Source: Lantana camara (Eukaryota; Streptophyta; Magnoliopsida; Lamiales; Verbenaceae). From it: 64,000 nt of DNA. The notes under the pieces are model-generated. The model made no database searches and was not told the DNA's origin. It worked only from the letters and a program-made list of their open reading frames with translations. This document shows positions 20,212-31,306 of this stretch, in pieces. The stretch's first letter is position 1, and every line of letters begins with the position of its first letter. The stretch lies in the NCBI GenBank assembly GCA_037501455.1, contig CM074864.1, positions 29,010,001-29,074,000 on the forward strand, read 5' to 3'. Made by a program: the position numbers and the translations under genes.

Positions 20212-23200
20212 GAGAATCCTTCCTCGGATTCCTTGTCCGGAATTCCTGGTATTTAATTGACTCTTACGTGTTCATCCCACGCGGGTTAGCTACTCCCCGT
20301 CAGGGATTAGTTCGAAAGAGGTCTTCGATCCCCAAGGTTCTTCAATGTGTGAAGTCACGACCCTCAATTTTTCCGGAGTCTACACACTTGTAAGAAATTC
20401 TAAGCTTCCACTAGAACAAGTTAACAAGTAGCAGAAAATATTGAGAGTGCCCCGTCCCTCAATCAATTAACGAGAGAACCCCGTCTCTCGGGCAAGTAAC
20501 AAGAGAACCCCGTCTCTTGACAACCCCGAGAGAATCCCCGTCTCTCACGCACCCAAAATCAAATTCAGGCGAGCACTTAGGTCAATATTTACAATTAACA
20601 AACAAGGATCAAATAGAAATTATTATTTATGCAACTAATTGTTCATATAAACAATTAATACTACACAAGGAATCATATACAAGAATAACAAAATAATAAT
20701 AGACACATAATAAAATAATGGTGCACGTGGTATGCATGATTAAGTGTATCGTTCACCGTGGATTGAAGTTCTTGTATTGTAGCAATTCGGGGAAATACTT
20801 GATTCTTTAGTTGAGGTTTCTTCTTGTCTTGTACCACTATGGTTCGAAGTTCCCATTCTGGGTAGCCATCTCTGCCCTTGTGTTATTTTCTAACATAATC
20901 CGTAAATCATCATTAATCACCACATCTTCATACCCGTTTTATCCTCAGATTTTCCGGTTGAACTATTCTTAGGCCGATTCCCACATTCATTTTCTAATTT
21001 TGAAATTGAAAGTAACTCTGAGTTTCTGGTCATGGAGTGGTTGTATATTCACCATCTCCTCAACCTTTCGTAATCAAAGTAAAACATTTTTCCCGAAGCA
21101 AAGATCGTAACTTCTTATTTGAAATCCGAAATTTGAGTTCCTATTCCCTTGGTTAAAAACATGGCGGATATTTAATACGTAAAAGAATCAAAGTTGTCAT
21201 CCCGTGAGAGTAATTTAACAAGCACACATAGCACTGAAGAACTCAAGTCTTAATGGAACATCTTTCATTTGATCCTTGAAACCGATGACATACTCAACAA
21301 CTCGGCAAAAGACCTTGGAAGGAACGATCGATTGGCTTTAATACTCTCAAACATGTTCACGACAACTGGTATATTCATGAAACGACGCCAATAGTACGAA
21401 TAAAAAGGGTGGTGTGCATTCACAGGCATCTCTAGGGTATAAGTAACAACTTCGTAAGAAAACTCTTGTCGAAGTTAACTTACTAAAACTTGAGCTTGAT
21501 TCCAAGTATTACCCAAATTGAATCCATTTCCTATTTACTGAGTCAAATGACATCCTGAGACTATCGGAGAACTGCAGATGGTGTACCCACATTCTTGGAA
21601 ACGGTAATAGAACAAAAGTACTGTCGATGATAGGACTTTTCTTTGTGTAGGAGGGAGAAGTTTAAATTATTGAAAACTTCTTTCACATGGTTCCGATAGA
21701 GGTTTCCAAGAAGAATCGGTTTACTTAAATTTCCAACTCTCCCAAATACTGTCTAGCTTTCGATTTAAATTTATTCCCAGACCGGCTCTCCCCCTTAAGA
21801 AAATAGAAAATTTCTAATTCCTCAAATTAATTATGTCCCTTCCTACTTGCAAGCTTCTCTGCTGGTTCCAATCCCGTAATCTTTTCTCGTCCTACTTGCT
21901 GTCAAACACGATTTTAATTGATGGTTCTTTCTAATACTTTCTGTTAATGACATGCCCAACTTGAAGCTCACCAACTGTCATCCCTTTAATCTGCTACTAA
22001 AATATCCAACATCCTACAATCACCTAATTCTTTCCAGAGAGTCGACATTTACAAGATCATCACCATAATCTTTATCTGCTTGAACTTATCATCCTTTCCA
22101 AGTTTCCAAAATTTTCCAATATTTATTTCATCCCCCTGCTCCTATTAAACCCTGGATCAATAAATTCTCACGGTCCCAAAACATTGCTAAATTTTCAAGC
22201 AGAATCGGATAACCCCATTACAAAAATGATACCCGGTGATTCAACAATCTTTTCTTTAAATTCAAGTTGGTAAAAATAGGAGCAAGAATTGTGCAGAGCA
22301 TAGGAAGAGCCTATTAACAACAAACACTAAATAATGCATGATGGTTAAAGTGTCAATGCACGTATTATCACCAATTTAAAAATGCAACATATTAGAACAA
22401 TTATATTAATTTAAAGAGATACTTAGAAGTAAAGTAATTTGAATACTTCAACTAATTTACGCATATACTTAATGCATCAAGTAGACAATTTCAACAACAT
22501 CAATACAATATTTATAATGAGAAACAATTAATTAGTAAGTGTGATGCACGTGTTTATGAATGCATTGAAGAACCTGTCAGCGTACTAGGGGAAATTTCAT
22601 CCCGGCACCTGTCCTTGATTGTTGTAATATAACCTTGTCTCGAATGGTTGATTAGTTCTTGGTTTCCCCACGATCTTCTAAATTTCCAATTTCTCTGACC
22701 TTGCGTTATACTTTTCCCGGACTCAATTTTAGGTTTCCTTGAACCCAACTGCTCTTTATAGTTTCCATTTGTTGCTCCATATCTTCCAATTCAACCATAT
22801 CCTAATTGGTAATCCTTGGAGTCGCTTTCTTGTCAACTCTTCGAGAATACCTCTTCCTTGTTGCAAGAATTCCTGACCTAAGCATTGTCGATTTTTCCAA
22901 CCTCTCGAGTCTTGTAAATGGTTCCCACGCTTGATTCTTCTCTTCCGGATCCCATCACTTTAATCTTCGACCCCAATAGAAAGAATATTGACTCCCGAAT
23001 CCTTCTATGAACTTTCCGGCACGCTTTCTTATCCGTTCCAAAGTTGGAGGGAGTTTTATAGCAAACTGAAATTGCCGAACAAATGGCCGTGGTTTGATAC
23101 CGTTTCCATAACCTGTCACTCACAACTTACTTTGAAAATAAATGCGTGTGGGTAAGACGTGCTCATGTCATATAATTGTCACATAGTTGATGCCAATAAT

Positions 23201-23476
23201 GAGAATTTAATATAACATGCAACAAATAATTCATAAATGTTCGAACAAAACACGTTGTTCACATAGATTTTAAGCAATTCAAGATCATCTAATTGGAAAC
23301 TATGGACAAGAAGCAATGTAATGCTCAAATTATCACACAATCCAAGTATTCCAAGAAGTTCAAGTAGATCAGGAATTTCAAATAGTATGTAAGACCCTCA
23401 AATCATCAAATAATTCCTATGTCGTACGACCTAGACTTGACTCGACACGACACTAGAACCTCAGTTTTGCAACCGG
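20212..23476 (-). mobile_element. Element B internal region, non-coding
   Basis: 3.3 kb with only frames under 85 codons and no recognisable domain on either strand. Contains a hairpin array (20443-20546) and, at 20760-20721 in sense, ACGGTGAACGATACAC ... ACCACGTGCACC, matching a motif in C and H. Frames at 22554-22748 and 22878-23123 are unrecognised and probably not genes. Pol has been lost entirely. Confidence 0.75.
20443..20546 (-). repeat. Hairpin array in B near its 3' end
   Basis: Four units of the same kind as in C, reversed because B is on the - strand: imperfect at 20443; GAGAGA/TCTCTC at 20472-20489; AAGAGA/TCTCTT at 20501-20518 (both arms changed together); GAGAGA/TCTCTC at 20528-20546 with one extra loop base. 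Confidence 0.8.
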
Positions 23477-23488
23477 GCTCTGATACCA
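23477..23488 (-). other. Primer-binding site of element B
   Basis: TGGTATCAGAGC in sense, separated from the 5' LTR (23496) by seven bases, followed in sense by CCGGTTGCAAAACTGAGG. Confidence 0.9.
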
Positions 23489-23495
23489 CCTTAGA

Positions 23496-23850
23496 TGTAG
23501 CACCCCTTAACACGTGGAGGTACCACACCCCCACACTATAGGTCAATCCACATACGAAACGGGCAATCCGTACATGAACCAACCTATAGCGAACGGGTGA
23601 CAATGCAATACGCGACAAGCTAGGTGGGATTACTTATACATGCAACAAAATAAAGAGGAAGCATAACCAATCACTATCAAATATTTCCATTTATCAGGGC
23701 GTGACATTTTCCATTTACCGAATAAAATATATTCTAACTTACATATCAATACATCATCATCTCCTTAAAATAAATAACATATAACAGTAAACATGATTCT
23801 CTCGAACAATAAATAAACAATTAAATAAATGCACCGTGTTTGACTCAACT
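23496..23850 (-). repeat. Element B 5' LTR, first part
   Basis: Matches 17560-17914 of the 3' LTR; broken at 23850 by solo LTR F. CAACT at 23846-23850 is the left target duplication of F. Confidence 0.9.
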
Positions 23851-25674
23851 TGTAACGCCCCAGTTTTTCAGTAATAATAATGTGACGTAATTGTTTATAA
23901 ATTGCGCAAATTAATTATTTAATTATATGATTAATTGTTTATAACTGTTTTTATTTGATTTAAAACCGTAAACTATTGTTACTTTAAATTTAATTCATTC
24001 TATTTCAACTTGATATTTAGTGTTTAATTTCTTAAATTAAGGTTTTTCGTTACCTTAATTGTTTCGGTAATTTCTTTAATTAATTACAACATGTTACTAG
24101 TTTGTTTAATTTATTTAATATGGAATTTAAGTTTTAGTAAGTTATTTATAACAATATGAATTCGTTCATGCGCATGAGTGTTCTATTTGTGCTTCGTTCA
24201 TATATGTAATGATATCGGATTGGTATGAAAATTTAGTACGTCGTATATATGTGTGTTATAAACAAGCCTATATGCTCGGTTTATGTTTTCGGATTCATTT
24301 GACGTGTTTATGAATTTAATTTTGATTGTGGAACCAAATCGGGGGCTAACGAGCAATTAGCGCACCCTTGGTTCCGTACGTGATATCTTGAGCTCGGGAA
24401 TTCGGATTCGAATTCCGTCAACTCCGTTGCCTTCGTATCGACGATTCGGAGACAATGGAACAAGCCTCATGCCTTTTTGAAATCATTAAGACCTCCGAAA
24501 TCCAACCGTAACGAGCAACTCGTGCAAGAAGAACTTCTTTTGGTTGACTAGTCTTCATGGTGGGACCCCATAACATTTCTTAACCTAACCATACCCTAAC
24601 CATGACTTATCTACCTTGAGTTAAGCCCTTTCTCTCCTCTTTAGCTCTGAAAACCGAACCATATACCTCCATTTCCAGCTGCAACTGATCGAGAGAAGGG
24701 AGAAGAGGAGAAAGGAAGAAAACCTTGGCCATCCTTTGTGATTTTGAGCTCAAATCTCTTCCCTTCCTCACCAAATCTTTAAGGTATGAATATTTATGTC
24801 TTCTCTACTCTATTATACTTGATTTCATCTCCTTACATCATGATTTGGATCAGTTTTGGTTAGGGTTTGAGCTAAGAGCATGAATAGGGTTTTTGGGGAA
24901 ATTTGCTCTTATGATCTTGTTTGCTTGTGTAGCTGATTTCCTTGCTTGTAAATGAGTACATGAGCTTGGTTCTTGGCTTATTTCTTTCCTAACTGATAGT
25001 ATATGATGTTAGGAGGATTTCATCTCTTGCCCCTTTTATGAAATTAGGAGATATGGAGCTCCAAACTTGATGTTCAAACTGTTTCCCCTGTTTTCGAACT
25101 GTTTTGTGAGATTTGGTGTTGTTGCATGATCATATGGCCTCCATTTCGTGTGAAAATGCATGGAGTTGATGTACACTCATTGCTCTATATGTTAGCATTC
25201 ATGCTTTAAGTATTGGGTTCCATTTGAAGCCTCAAAACCGAAGTACATGGCCTGTTCTTATGCATGATTTTTGACAGAATTGTTGCTGTTACATTTTGTA
25301 ACTTGTTGATCATTCTAATGTGCTTTAAATGGTACCATTTTGCATATATATGATGTATATAAGTTGTTTAGTATGTTAGCATGCATTCCCCAAAGTTTCA
25401 GATCCAAATTCAAGCCCTAAGTACTTGATCAAGGCATGATAGAATCATTAGGGCTCATATGTCCGATTGTGGCGACCCAGTTTTGTTGCATAGTTTCGAT
25501 GATCTTAACGTGTGATTTAGCCTTTGCACTCTAAATGAAAAATGTTCATAACATGCCAAATATGTTTTATATTAAGTTTCATAGCATTTGGAGTTCATTT
25601 GGTATGCCTTTGGATTGAATTTTTATGAGTTCAGTTTTGCGGGAAAAATTTTACGTGTGATTTGGTTCTGTACC

Positions 25675-25800
25675 GTGACACCCCCGTGTCTCATTTACTC
25701 ATAAGAGTGAGACACAGGCGTGTCACACCTTCTGGGCAGCTCTGTACTGAGCCACGCCCGTGGCTCAGTTGGGCTAGGGTTGGTGACACCCCCGTGTCAC
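25675..25800. repeat. Palindrome cluster in solo LTR F (three different arm pairs)
   Basis: GTGACACCCCCGTGTCtC at 25675; GAGACACAGGCGTGTCAC near 25710; CTGAGCCACG/CCCGTGGCTCAG at 25747-25768; GTGACACCCCCGTGTCAC at 25783-25800. Arms change in pairs: GTGACAC/GTGTCAC versus GAGCCAC/GTGGCTC. Confidence 0.85.
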
Positions 25801-26336
25801 TTCCCATGCGCAGTCTTCGTTACTTCCTCTTCGGTTTTTGATTCGTTTCACCTCCTTAATGGCTTTATCTCCTTTTGTGTTGAACTATGAACTTGTTTTG
25901 CTATATGTTAGGAGTAATATGGTGTAATTTCATGGCTTTTGGAGGTGTTATAGGCATGCTTTTACGTAATGCCGTTTGTGTGTGTTTATATGTCGTTTAT
26001 GAATCGCATCACTTATTTTCTATATCGTATGACTTCTCCTTGTTGTCAAACCTTGGGAATATGCTATGTTATGTAATGTGAAGTATGTAGTAGCGTGTTG
26101 GGAGAGCGTGAACATGTTCTATGTTCCTCTTTGGATTCTTGAATTGAAATTGATTGGAAATATGAATCGATGAATTGAATGAAAATGAATGAACAAGTGA
26201 ATGAATTGGTTATATGATTTAAATGCCTTAATATGATCTTTATGCCTTCATATCATGCTTGTGCATTGCCGTGCGTCATATATGGTTCATTAAGAGTCTT
26301 GAGTCTCACAAACACGTCTTGTGGTCTTTTGTACAG

Positions 26337-26408
26337 TTTGTCTCCAGGGTGGAGAGCTTTTGATCGTTCAAACACTTGGTGCTCGATCCTTGTAACTTCA
26401 CGGTTCAG
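26337..26408 (+). other. Candidate spliced leader exon in solo LTR F
   Basis: Preceded by CTTTTGTACAG (acceptor-like), followed by TTCAG/GTGAGGGTGG (donor-like). A further donor-like AAG/GTATG lies at 24783/24784 and an acceptor-like TTTTAGTGTGCAG/G at 27424/27425. Prediction from conservation across families only. Confidence 0.35.
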
Positions 26409-27847
26409 GTGAGGGTGGTTTTTGTTTTAGCTATGTAACAAACCCTACAACCCTTATGTGAAAAGCTTTGGCCAAAACCGTATGATTATATATATATATG
26501 GTTTTCAAACGAAGTTATCGAGTAAATTCTTCTGAATTATACGTATGAGCGTATATAAGCTTAAAAATGGTTTTGTAATGAGGCTATGCTCCAAACCGTG
26601 TGTCTTCATGCAAGCTATGGATTAGGATGACACGGAGAGGTACGTATATAGCATATGCCGAGTTACACGGTAAGGTATGATTTCTTATAGTATGTATCCT
26701 ATGTATGTATTGACATGTTTTGGCGAGACACATTTATTACTTATTACGGATCGGGCCCCGGGACTTAGTATATGTGGCTAACCGAGGAAGCAAGGGCTGA
26801 CGGGGATCCCATATACTAGTCCTACTATTAAACAGCGGTACCGGACCTCGTCAGGAGATTGGCGGGGAAAGGGAGCTGAGTGCCATCTGGGGAGTCATGT
26901 AACCCCTTTTGGTCAAAGATCGGGTGGTCGGGCCTTGCAAACCCACCACCAACCCGGAGGAAGAAGGTTGGAACTTATTTAGGATTGAAATGATTGATTG
27001 ACTGATTGATTATTGATTGATAGGCACTGTGCGGGAAGGCCGGGAAACGGATTGCCCAAACAAATATATTTAGGATATGACATGATTTATGGTCTGCCTG
27101 TATTATGATATATTGCATGATCACCTAATCAATATATTATTGATAATTGTCGTACACGGTCGGAGTTGGTTGGAGATTGTGCACGCTCACTCGCCGAGCC
27201 TTATATTTATGTATGATTTATGATTGTAATGAAACTAAGATGTTTTAGTCGTAAAATCCGAGCGTTGTTTATCTATTTTCTTGCCTTTTTGGGAACTAGA
27301 TTCAAATAAAACTTTGCTCGGGATTTATGACTTGCATGTGCATGTTTTATATATATTTATCACTCCTGCTCACTCAGTCTTCTAGAGACTGACCCCTCTC
27401 CCTCCCCATTCTTTTAGTGTGCAGGTTTGATCTTTGGAGTTTCGGGCTAGGCGGAGGTGTTTGAAGTTTTTGAGTGAGTCGAGTTAGATTAGGAGAGTCT
27501 CTTCACTCATTCATGTATTGAAATTATGTATGACTCGTTCGGTTATATATTAAGCTTGAATATTCATGTAATTGTTATTGAACTGACTTTACTGGGTTTT
27601 GCTATGATTTAAAAGAGGCCTGAAGAGCCCAAATTCCGTTTATGATTGGTATGATTGAACTTTGGCTTTTCTGCATTATATTTTGTGGATTGGTAACCAT
27701 TGTCTAGCTCCGCCTGGCTTAGGAAGGTTTTTATGTTTGTCTCCCGTTCGCTATGGTTTGATACGGGTGCGGATTTACTGTTTCGTTACTCGTGTTGAGC
27801 CATAGTGCGGGGGATGTGGTGCCTCACGTGCGGGGTGCTACACAACT

Positions 27848-30139
27848 CTAATAACTGGACTCGACTCACTTCCCGCCTAGCGTGTCCCTGCAGTAACCTG
27901 AAAGGTGGAGGTGTCAATCTGTGAAGACCGAGTGAGGGGTTTACATATATATATTCGCGCAGATAACATGCAAGTTATATTCTCGGGTAAAGGTTTATAA
28001 AAGATAAGTATACAAGTTCAATAATAATATAGCTTCGCCCGAGAATACAACTATCAATATTAAATACTTGCTCTTTTCATGCGATCAATACATGGCGAAC
28101 TCCAAATGAACATGGAACATGCTTGCTTGATTATTAAACAATAAGTGATCATGCAATTCAATTATCGTGCAATCGTGCATGGGTAATCATATAACACGTT
28201 CATGGAATGGAAATCATGCAATAACCTGAGGACAATCCGTGGCGCCGGATTCATCCCCAGTCTCTTTCGGCTCACGATAGGGTTTGTTCCTCCTGTGGTT
28301 GGACGGACAACCACTAGCTCTAAGACCAGCCCAGCGCCCTCACTAAGGAGAACCTGGCCTGGAGAATACCTGTACACGATAGCTTTGTTCTTTCTGTGAT
28401 TGGACGGACAACCACCAGCCCGAAGACCAGCCCAGCGCCCTCACTAAGTAGGACCTGGCCAGGAGAACATATTTACACGACAGGGCTTTCATGACATGAC
28501 TTGCTTGATTCATGCACACTAACATAACCTACTTGCGTGATTCATGAACAATAACATAACTTGAAATGATAAGTGCTTTCATGAAATTATAATATAAATA
28601 CCTTTTAGCCGAAATATCACATAAAGGTTATACAGGTTCTATATAATTAGAAATTAAACCTCACCTGACAGGCGACACACGACTCGTGAGTGCATAAACG
28701 TGCTCATGCTTGACAATCTCCGCCCTGGAGAATAACTGGACAAGAAACGGGACAATGTACGTGCATGAGACCACAATTCAAGCATATTATTCCATATAAT
28801 GACGCACGACATGATCATACACGAGACATCGAGCAATACACAATGTAGTATGATAACATGTTGTTTCAATACATATTGGATCATATAATAGCAATTTGGG
28901 GTCAAATAAGCCATCGGATCGAGGGGCTAAAAATGTAATTTTATGCAGAAACTTTTTGCACTTCCAGAGGCCTGGGAACGGCCGTTCCAGGCTTTAGTAC
29001 AAAATGGGAAGGGCCGTTCCCCAGTCCCGAAGTGCTCCCCGAAGCTGGGAACGGCGGTTCTCGTCTGTGAGACAAAGTGGGAACGGTCGTTCCCCTCCTC
29101 GCCGCCTACACATTATTCAAATCAATGGGAACGACCGTTCCCCATTTACAAAGGGAACGGGAAGGGCCATTCCCGTTTTACAGAAGATGCAGAAACAGGG
29201 GAGAAGAACAGGGGAGCTACGGACCAAGCTCCCAAAGCTCCCAAAACACTCATAATCCATCCCATATATTATAATTCATAGAAGGAAACATATATACATG
29301 CTTAAAGTGCAATAAAACACAATATAAACACATAACCCATGCTTTAATTATCACAATCACCAACTTTAGCTCATATACCAACTTATGCCATATCCATCCA
29401 TGATCTTCAAGAATTCAAGTTCCAATTCATGTCAAAAGTTCCTAATCATGCTTCTAACATCTAAAGCACATCATATTCAAGTGAACCTCAAACCCTAGCT
29501 TCATATATAATTTCCAAGAAATCATATTTATGCTCATATATACCTTGAATGAGAAATAATGGAAGAAGATGATGGAAATGGATGATTTAGCTCCCATAAC
29601 TCCTAATTCCTTCATGACCAGGACTTGAAAGGATGAAATCTCCCTTTTCCTCCTTGGGGTTTGGCTCGGTAGAAAGGAGCAAGAATGGGTGATGATTCTT
29701 GATGAATGAAAAATGATGATTGTGGAAGAGATGCAAATAACGATATATTTGGGAGAAAAATGGAATATTTATGATCAAATCCCTAAAGTTCTATAAGTTA
29801 TGCAATTGAGTACCTAAGGCTTGGACATGATCAATTAGGTCCCCTAACATATTCATGCGATTTGGTCCTCTATTTTATGTAAATGAACAATTAGGGACAA
29901 TTAAGCAATTAAGGCAAATTGGACAATTAATTCATGTAACAATTAAATTCCACGTATACAAGAATCCTCAAAATGAAATGAATATCATATAATTTTCACG
30001 TAATCATGTTGAACACAATTTATAGAAATTAATGTAACAAGTTTAAATTAAATAACCGAAAATAATAAAATAAAATTGTAACGCTCGAAACCCACACGTG
30101 TCGAGCGTACCTGACTGTCTGGAAAATTGGGGTGTTACA
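27848..30139 (-). repeat. Element B 5' LTR, second part
   Basis: Resumes after F and matches the rest of the 3' LTR to its end GGGGTGTTACA (one change from GGGGCGTTACA). Palindrome cluster at 28974-29174. The right flank GTAAC at 30140-30144 completes B's target duplication. Confidence 0.92.
28974..29174. repeat. Palindrome cluster in B 5' LTR
   Basis: Six copies aligned with those of 19039-19239; small differences between the two LTRs fall in cores and arms (GGGAACGGCCGTTCC versus GGGAATGACCGTTCC in the first copy). Confidence 0.88.
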
Positions 30140-30772
30140 GTAACGCCCCGACTTTTTGGCCGTACAGGTATGACGTCACGAGTGGGTTAGACTGAGAGTT
30201 ATGTTACTTATATGTGTTTTAATTGCTAAGTGATTATTTAATTTATTAATTTCTTGAACTAATTGCTGCTATGTGATTTTTATGTGCTTTAAGTGCCACT
30301 TGGATGTTCTTGGAATTAATTGCCATTACGTGATTTATATGAATTATGTGATTTGTGACTAATGTTACTCAAATTTAGTTGTTACTTATATATTCGCTAA
30401 TTAATATTTTGTGTCGAATATGTACGTATTTGATCTTATATGAAATCCTTGGACTCAATCGAACATTGAAATTGGACCCCAATTACCCAACTATCAAACC
30501 TTGGGGCCCTAGTTATGACACTTAAATTGCTCAAGGGCCAAAGTGCAAATTCCCTTTTTCTTTCCCCATTTTACACGATGTAAACCCTTCCCCAATCTCA
30601 TTCTTCTTCTTCTCTCATTTTCTCTTCCAAGAGATTCCCAAACCCTTCATCCATTCCTTCCAAAATCAAGCCAAGTGAGAAGCAAGAAGGCAAGACAAGT
30701 TCATCCAAAATCAAGTAAGAATTCAAGCTCATCTTCTTCCTCTTCATCTCCTTTCTTCTCCAAGGTATTATG

Positions 30773-30774
<2 letters not shown>

Positions 30775-30825
<51 letters not shown>
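30775..30825. repeat. Microsatellite (AT)n(GT)n
   Basis: About 15 AT units followed by about 10 TG units; a shorter version occurs at the matching place in solo LTR I (45781-45822). Confidence 0.95.
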
Positions 30826-31186
30826 TTTATATATATATGTTAATTAAGATAGAGTTTTGTGATCTTGCCTAATAACTTGAACTCTTATGTGAATATGTAT
30901 GAATACATGATGAGCTATAACTTGTATGATTGATTGTTGGAAATTCTTTGAGTAAGAATGTGTATATATGAATATGTGCATATATGTGTATATATATAGG
31001 TGTGTATATGAATGTGGGTTTATGAAATTTGATGATTTAATTCATGAATTTATAAGTGATATGTGTATATATGTTGTAATTGGTCGTTGTTGTGTGATTT
31101 TGGATGAAATGGGAGCTCCTTTGGCCTTCTTAAAGCTATCTTTCGTCAACCCCCCATTTCTTCTCGGTTTTCAACTGAAAACCCTC

Positions 31187-31306
31187 TACCCGGGCGGGTA
31201 AAGTCATGAAGAAAAACTACCTGGATGGGTAGAGCTTGTGCAGAAAGTTTCTGCACAAGTTTTCCCCGACCAGGTAGATTTTGCCTTGTATTTTTCCCGG
31301 CCGGGT
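31187..31306. repeat. Palindrome cluster in C 3' LTR
   Basis: TACCCGGGCGGGTA at 31187-31200, CTACCTGGATGGGTAG at 31218-31233, a 25-bp inverted repeat at 31235-31259 (arms CTTGTGCAGAAA / TTTCTGCACAAG, one-base centre), and CCCGGCCGGG at 31297-31306. Related to H and K, not to A, B or M. Confidence 0.85.

Larger units (their letters stand above)
23851..27842 (+). mobile_element. Solo LTR F (3,992 bp)
   Basis: Starts TGTAACGCCCC and ends GGGGTGCTACA, flanked by exact CAACT duplications (23846-23850, 27843-27847). There is no primer-binding site, polypurine tract or coding sequence, so it is a single LTR left by LTR-LTR recombination. It interrupts the 5' LTR of B. It is the longest LTR of the window and holds three palindrome types (25675-25800). 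Apart from the LTR structure I see no gene in it. Confidence 0.92.
17560..30139 (-). mobile_element. Element B: pol-less gypsy-type retrotransposon, split by solo LTR F
   Basis: 3' LTR 17560-20195 (2,636 bp), internal region 20196-23495 (3.3 kb), 5' LTR 23496-23850 plus 27848-30139 (2,647 bp). Without F the element is about 8.6 kb. Target duplication GTAAC is exact. Orientation follows from the polypurine tract at 20196 and the primer-binding site at 23477. No gag or pol reading frame is left, so it is non-autonomous. The LTRs are very alike by eye, indicating a fairly recent insertion. Confidence 0.92.

Noticed and set aside
28943..29281. 112-codon frame with repeated WERPF/GRSPV peptides
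   Set aside because: The peptide repeat is just the translated DNA palindrome cluster in B's 5' LTR; the equivalent frame is not kept in the 3' LTR.
30543..30872. 109-codon frame with Ser run and Tyr-Ile repeats
   Set aside because: Runs through a TC-rich stretch and the AT/GT microsatellite of C's 3' LTR.
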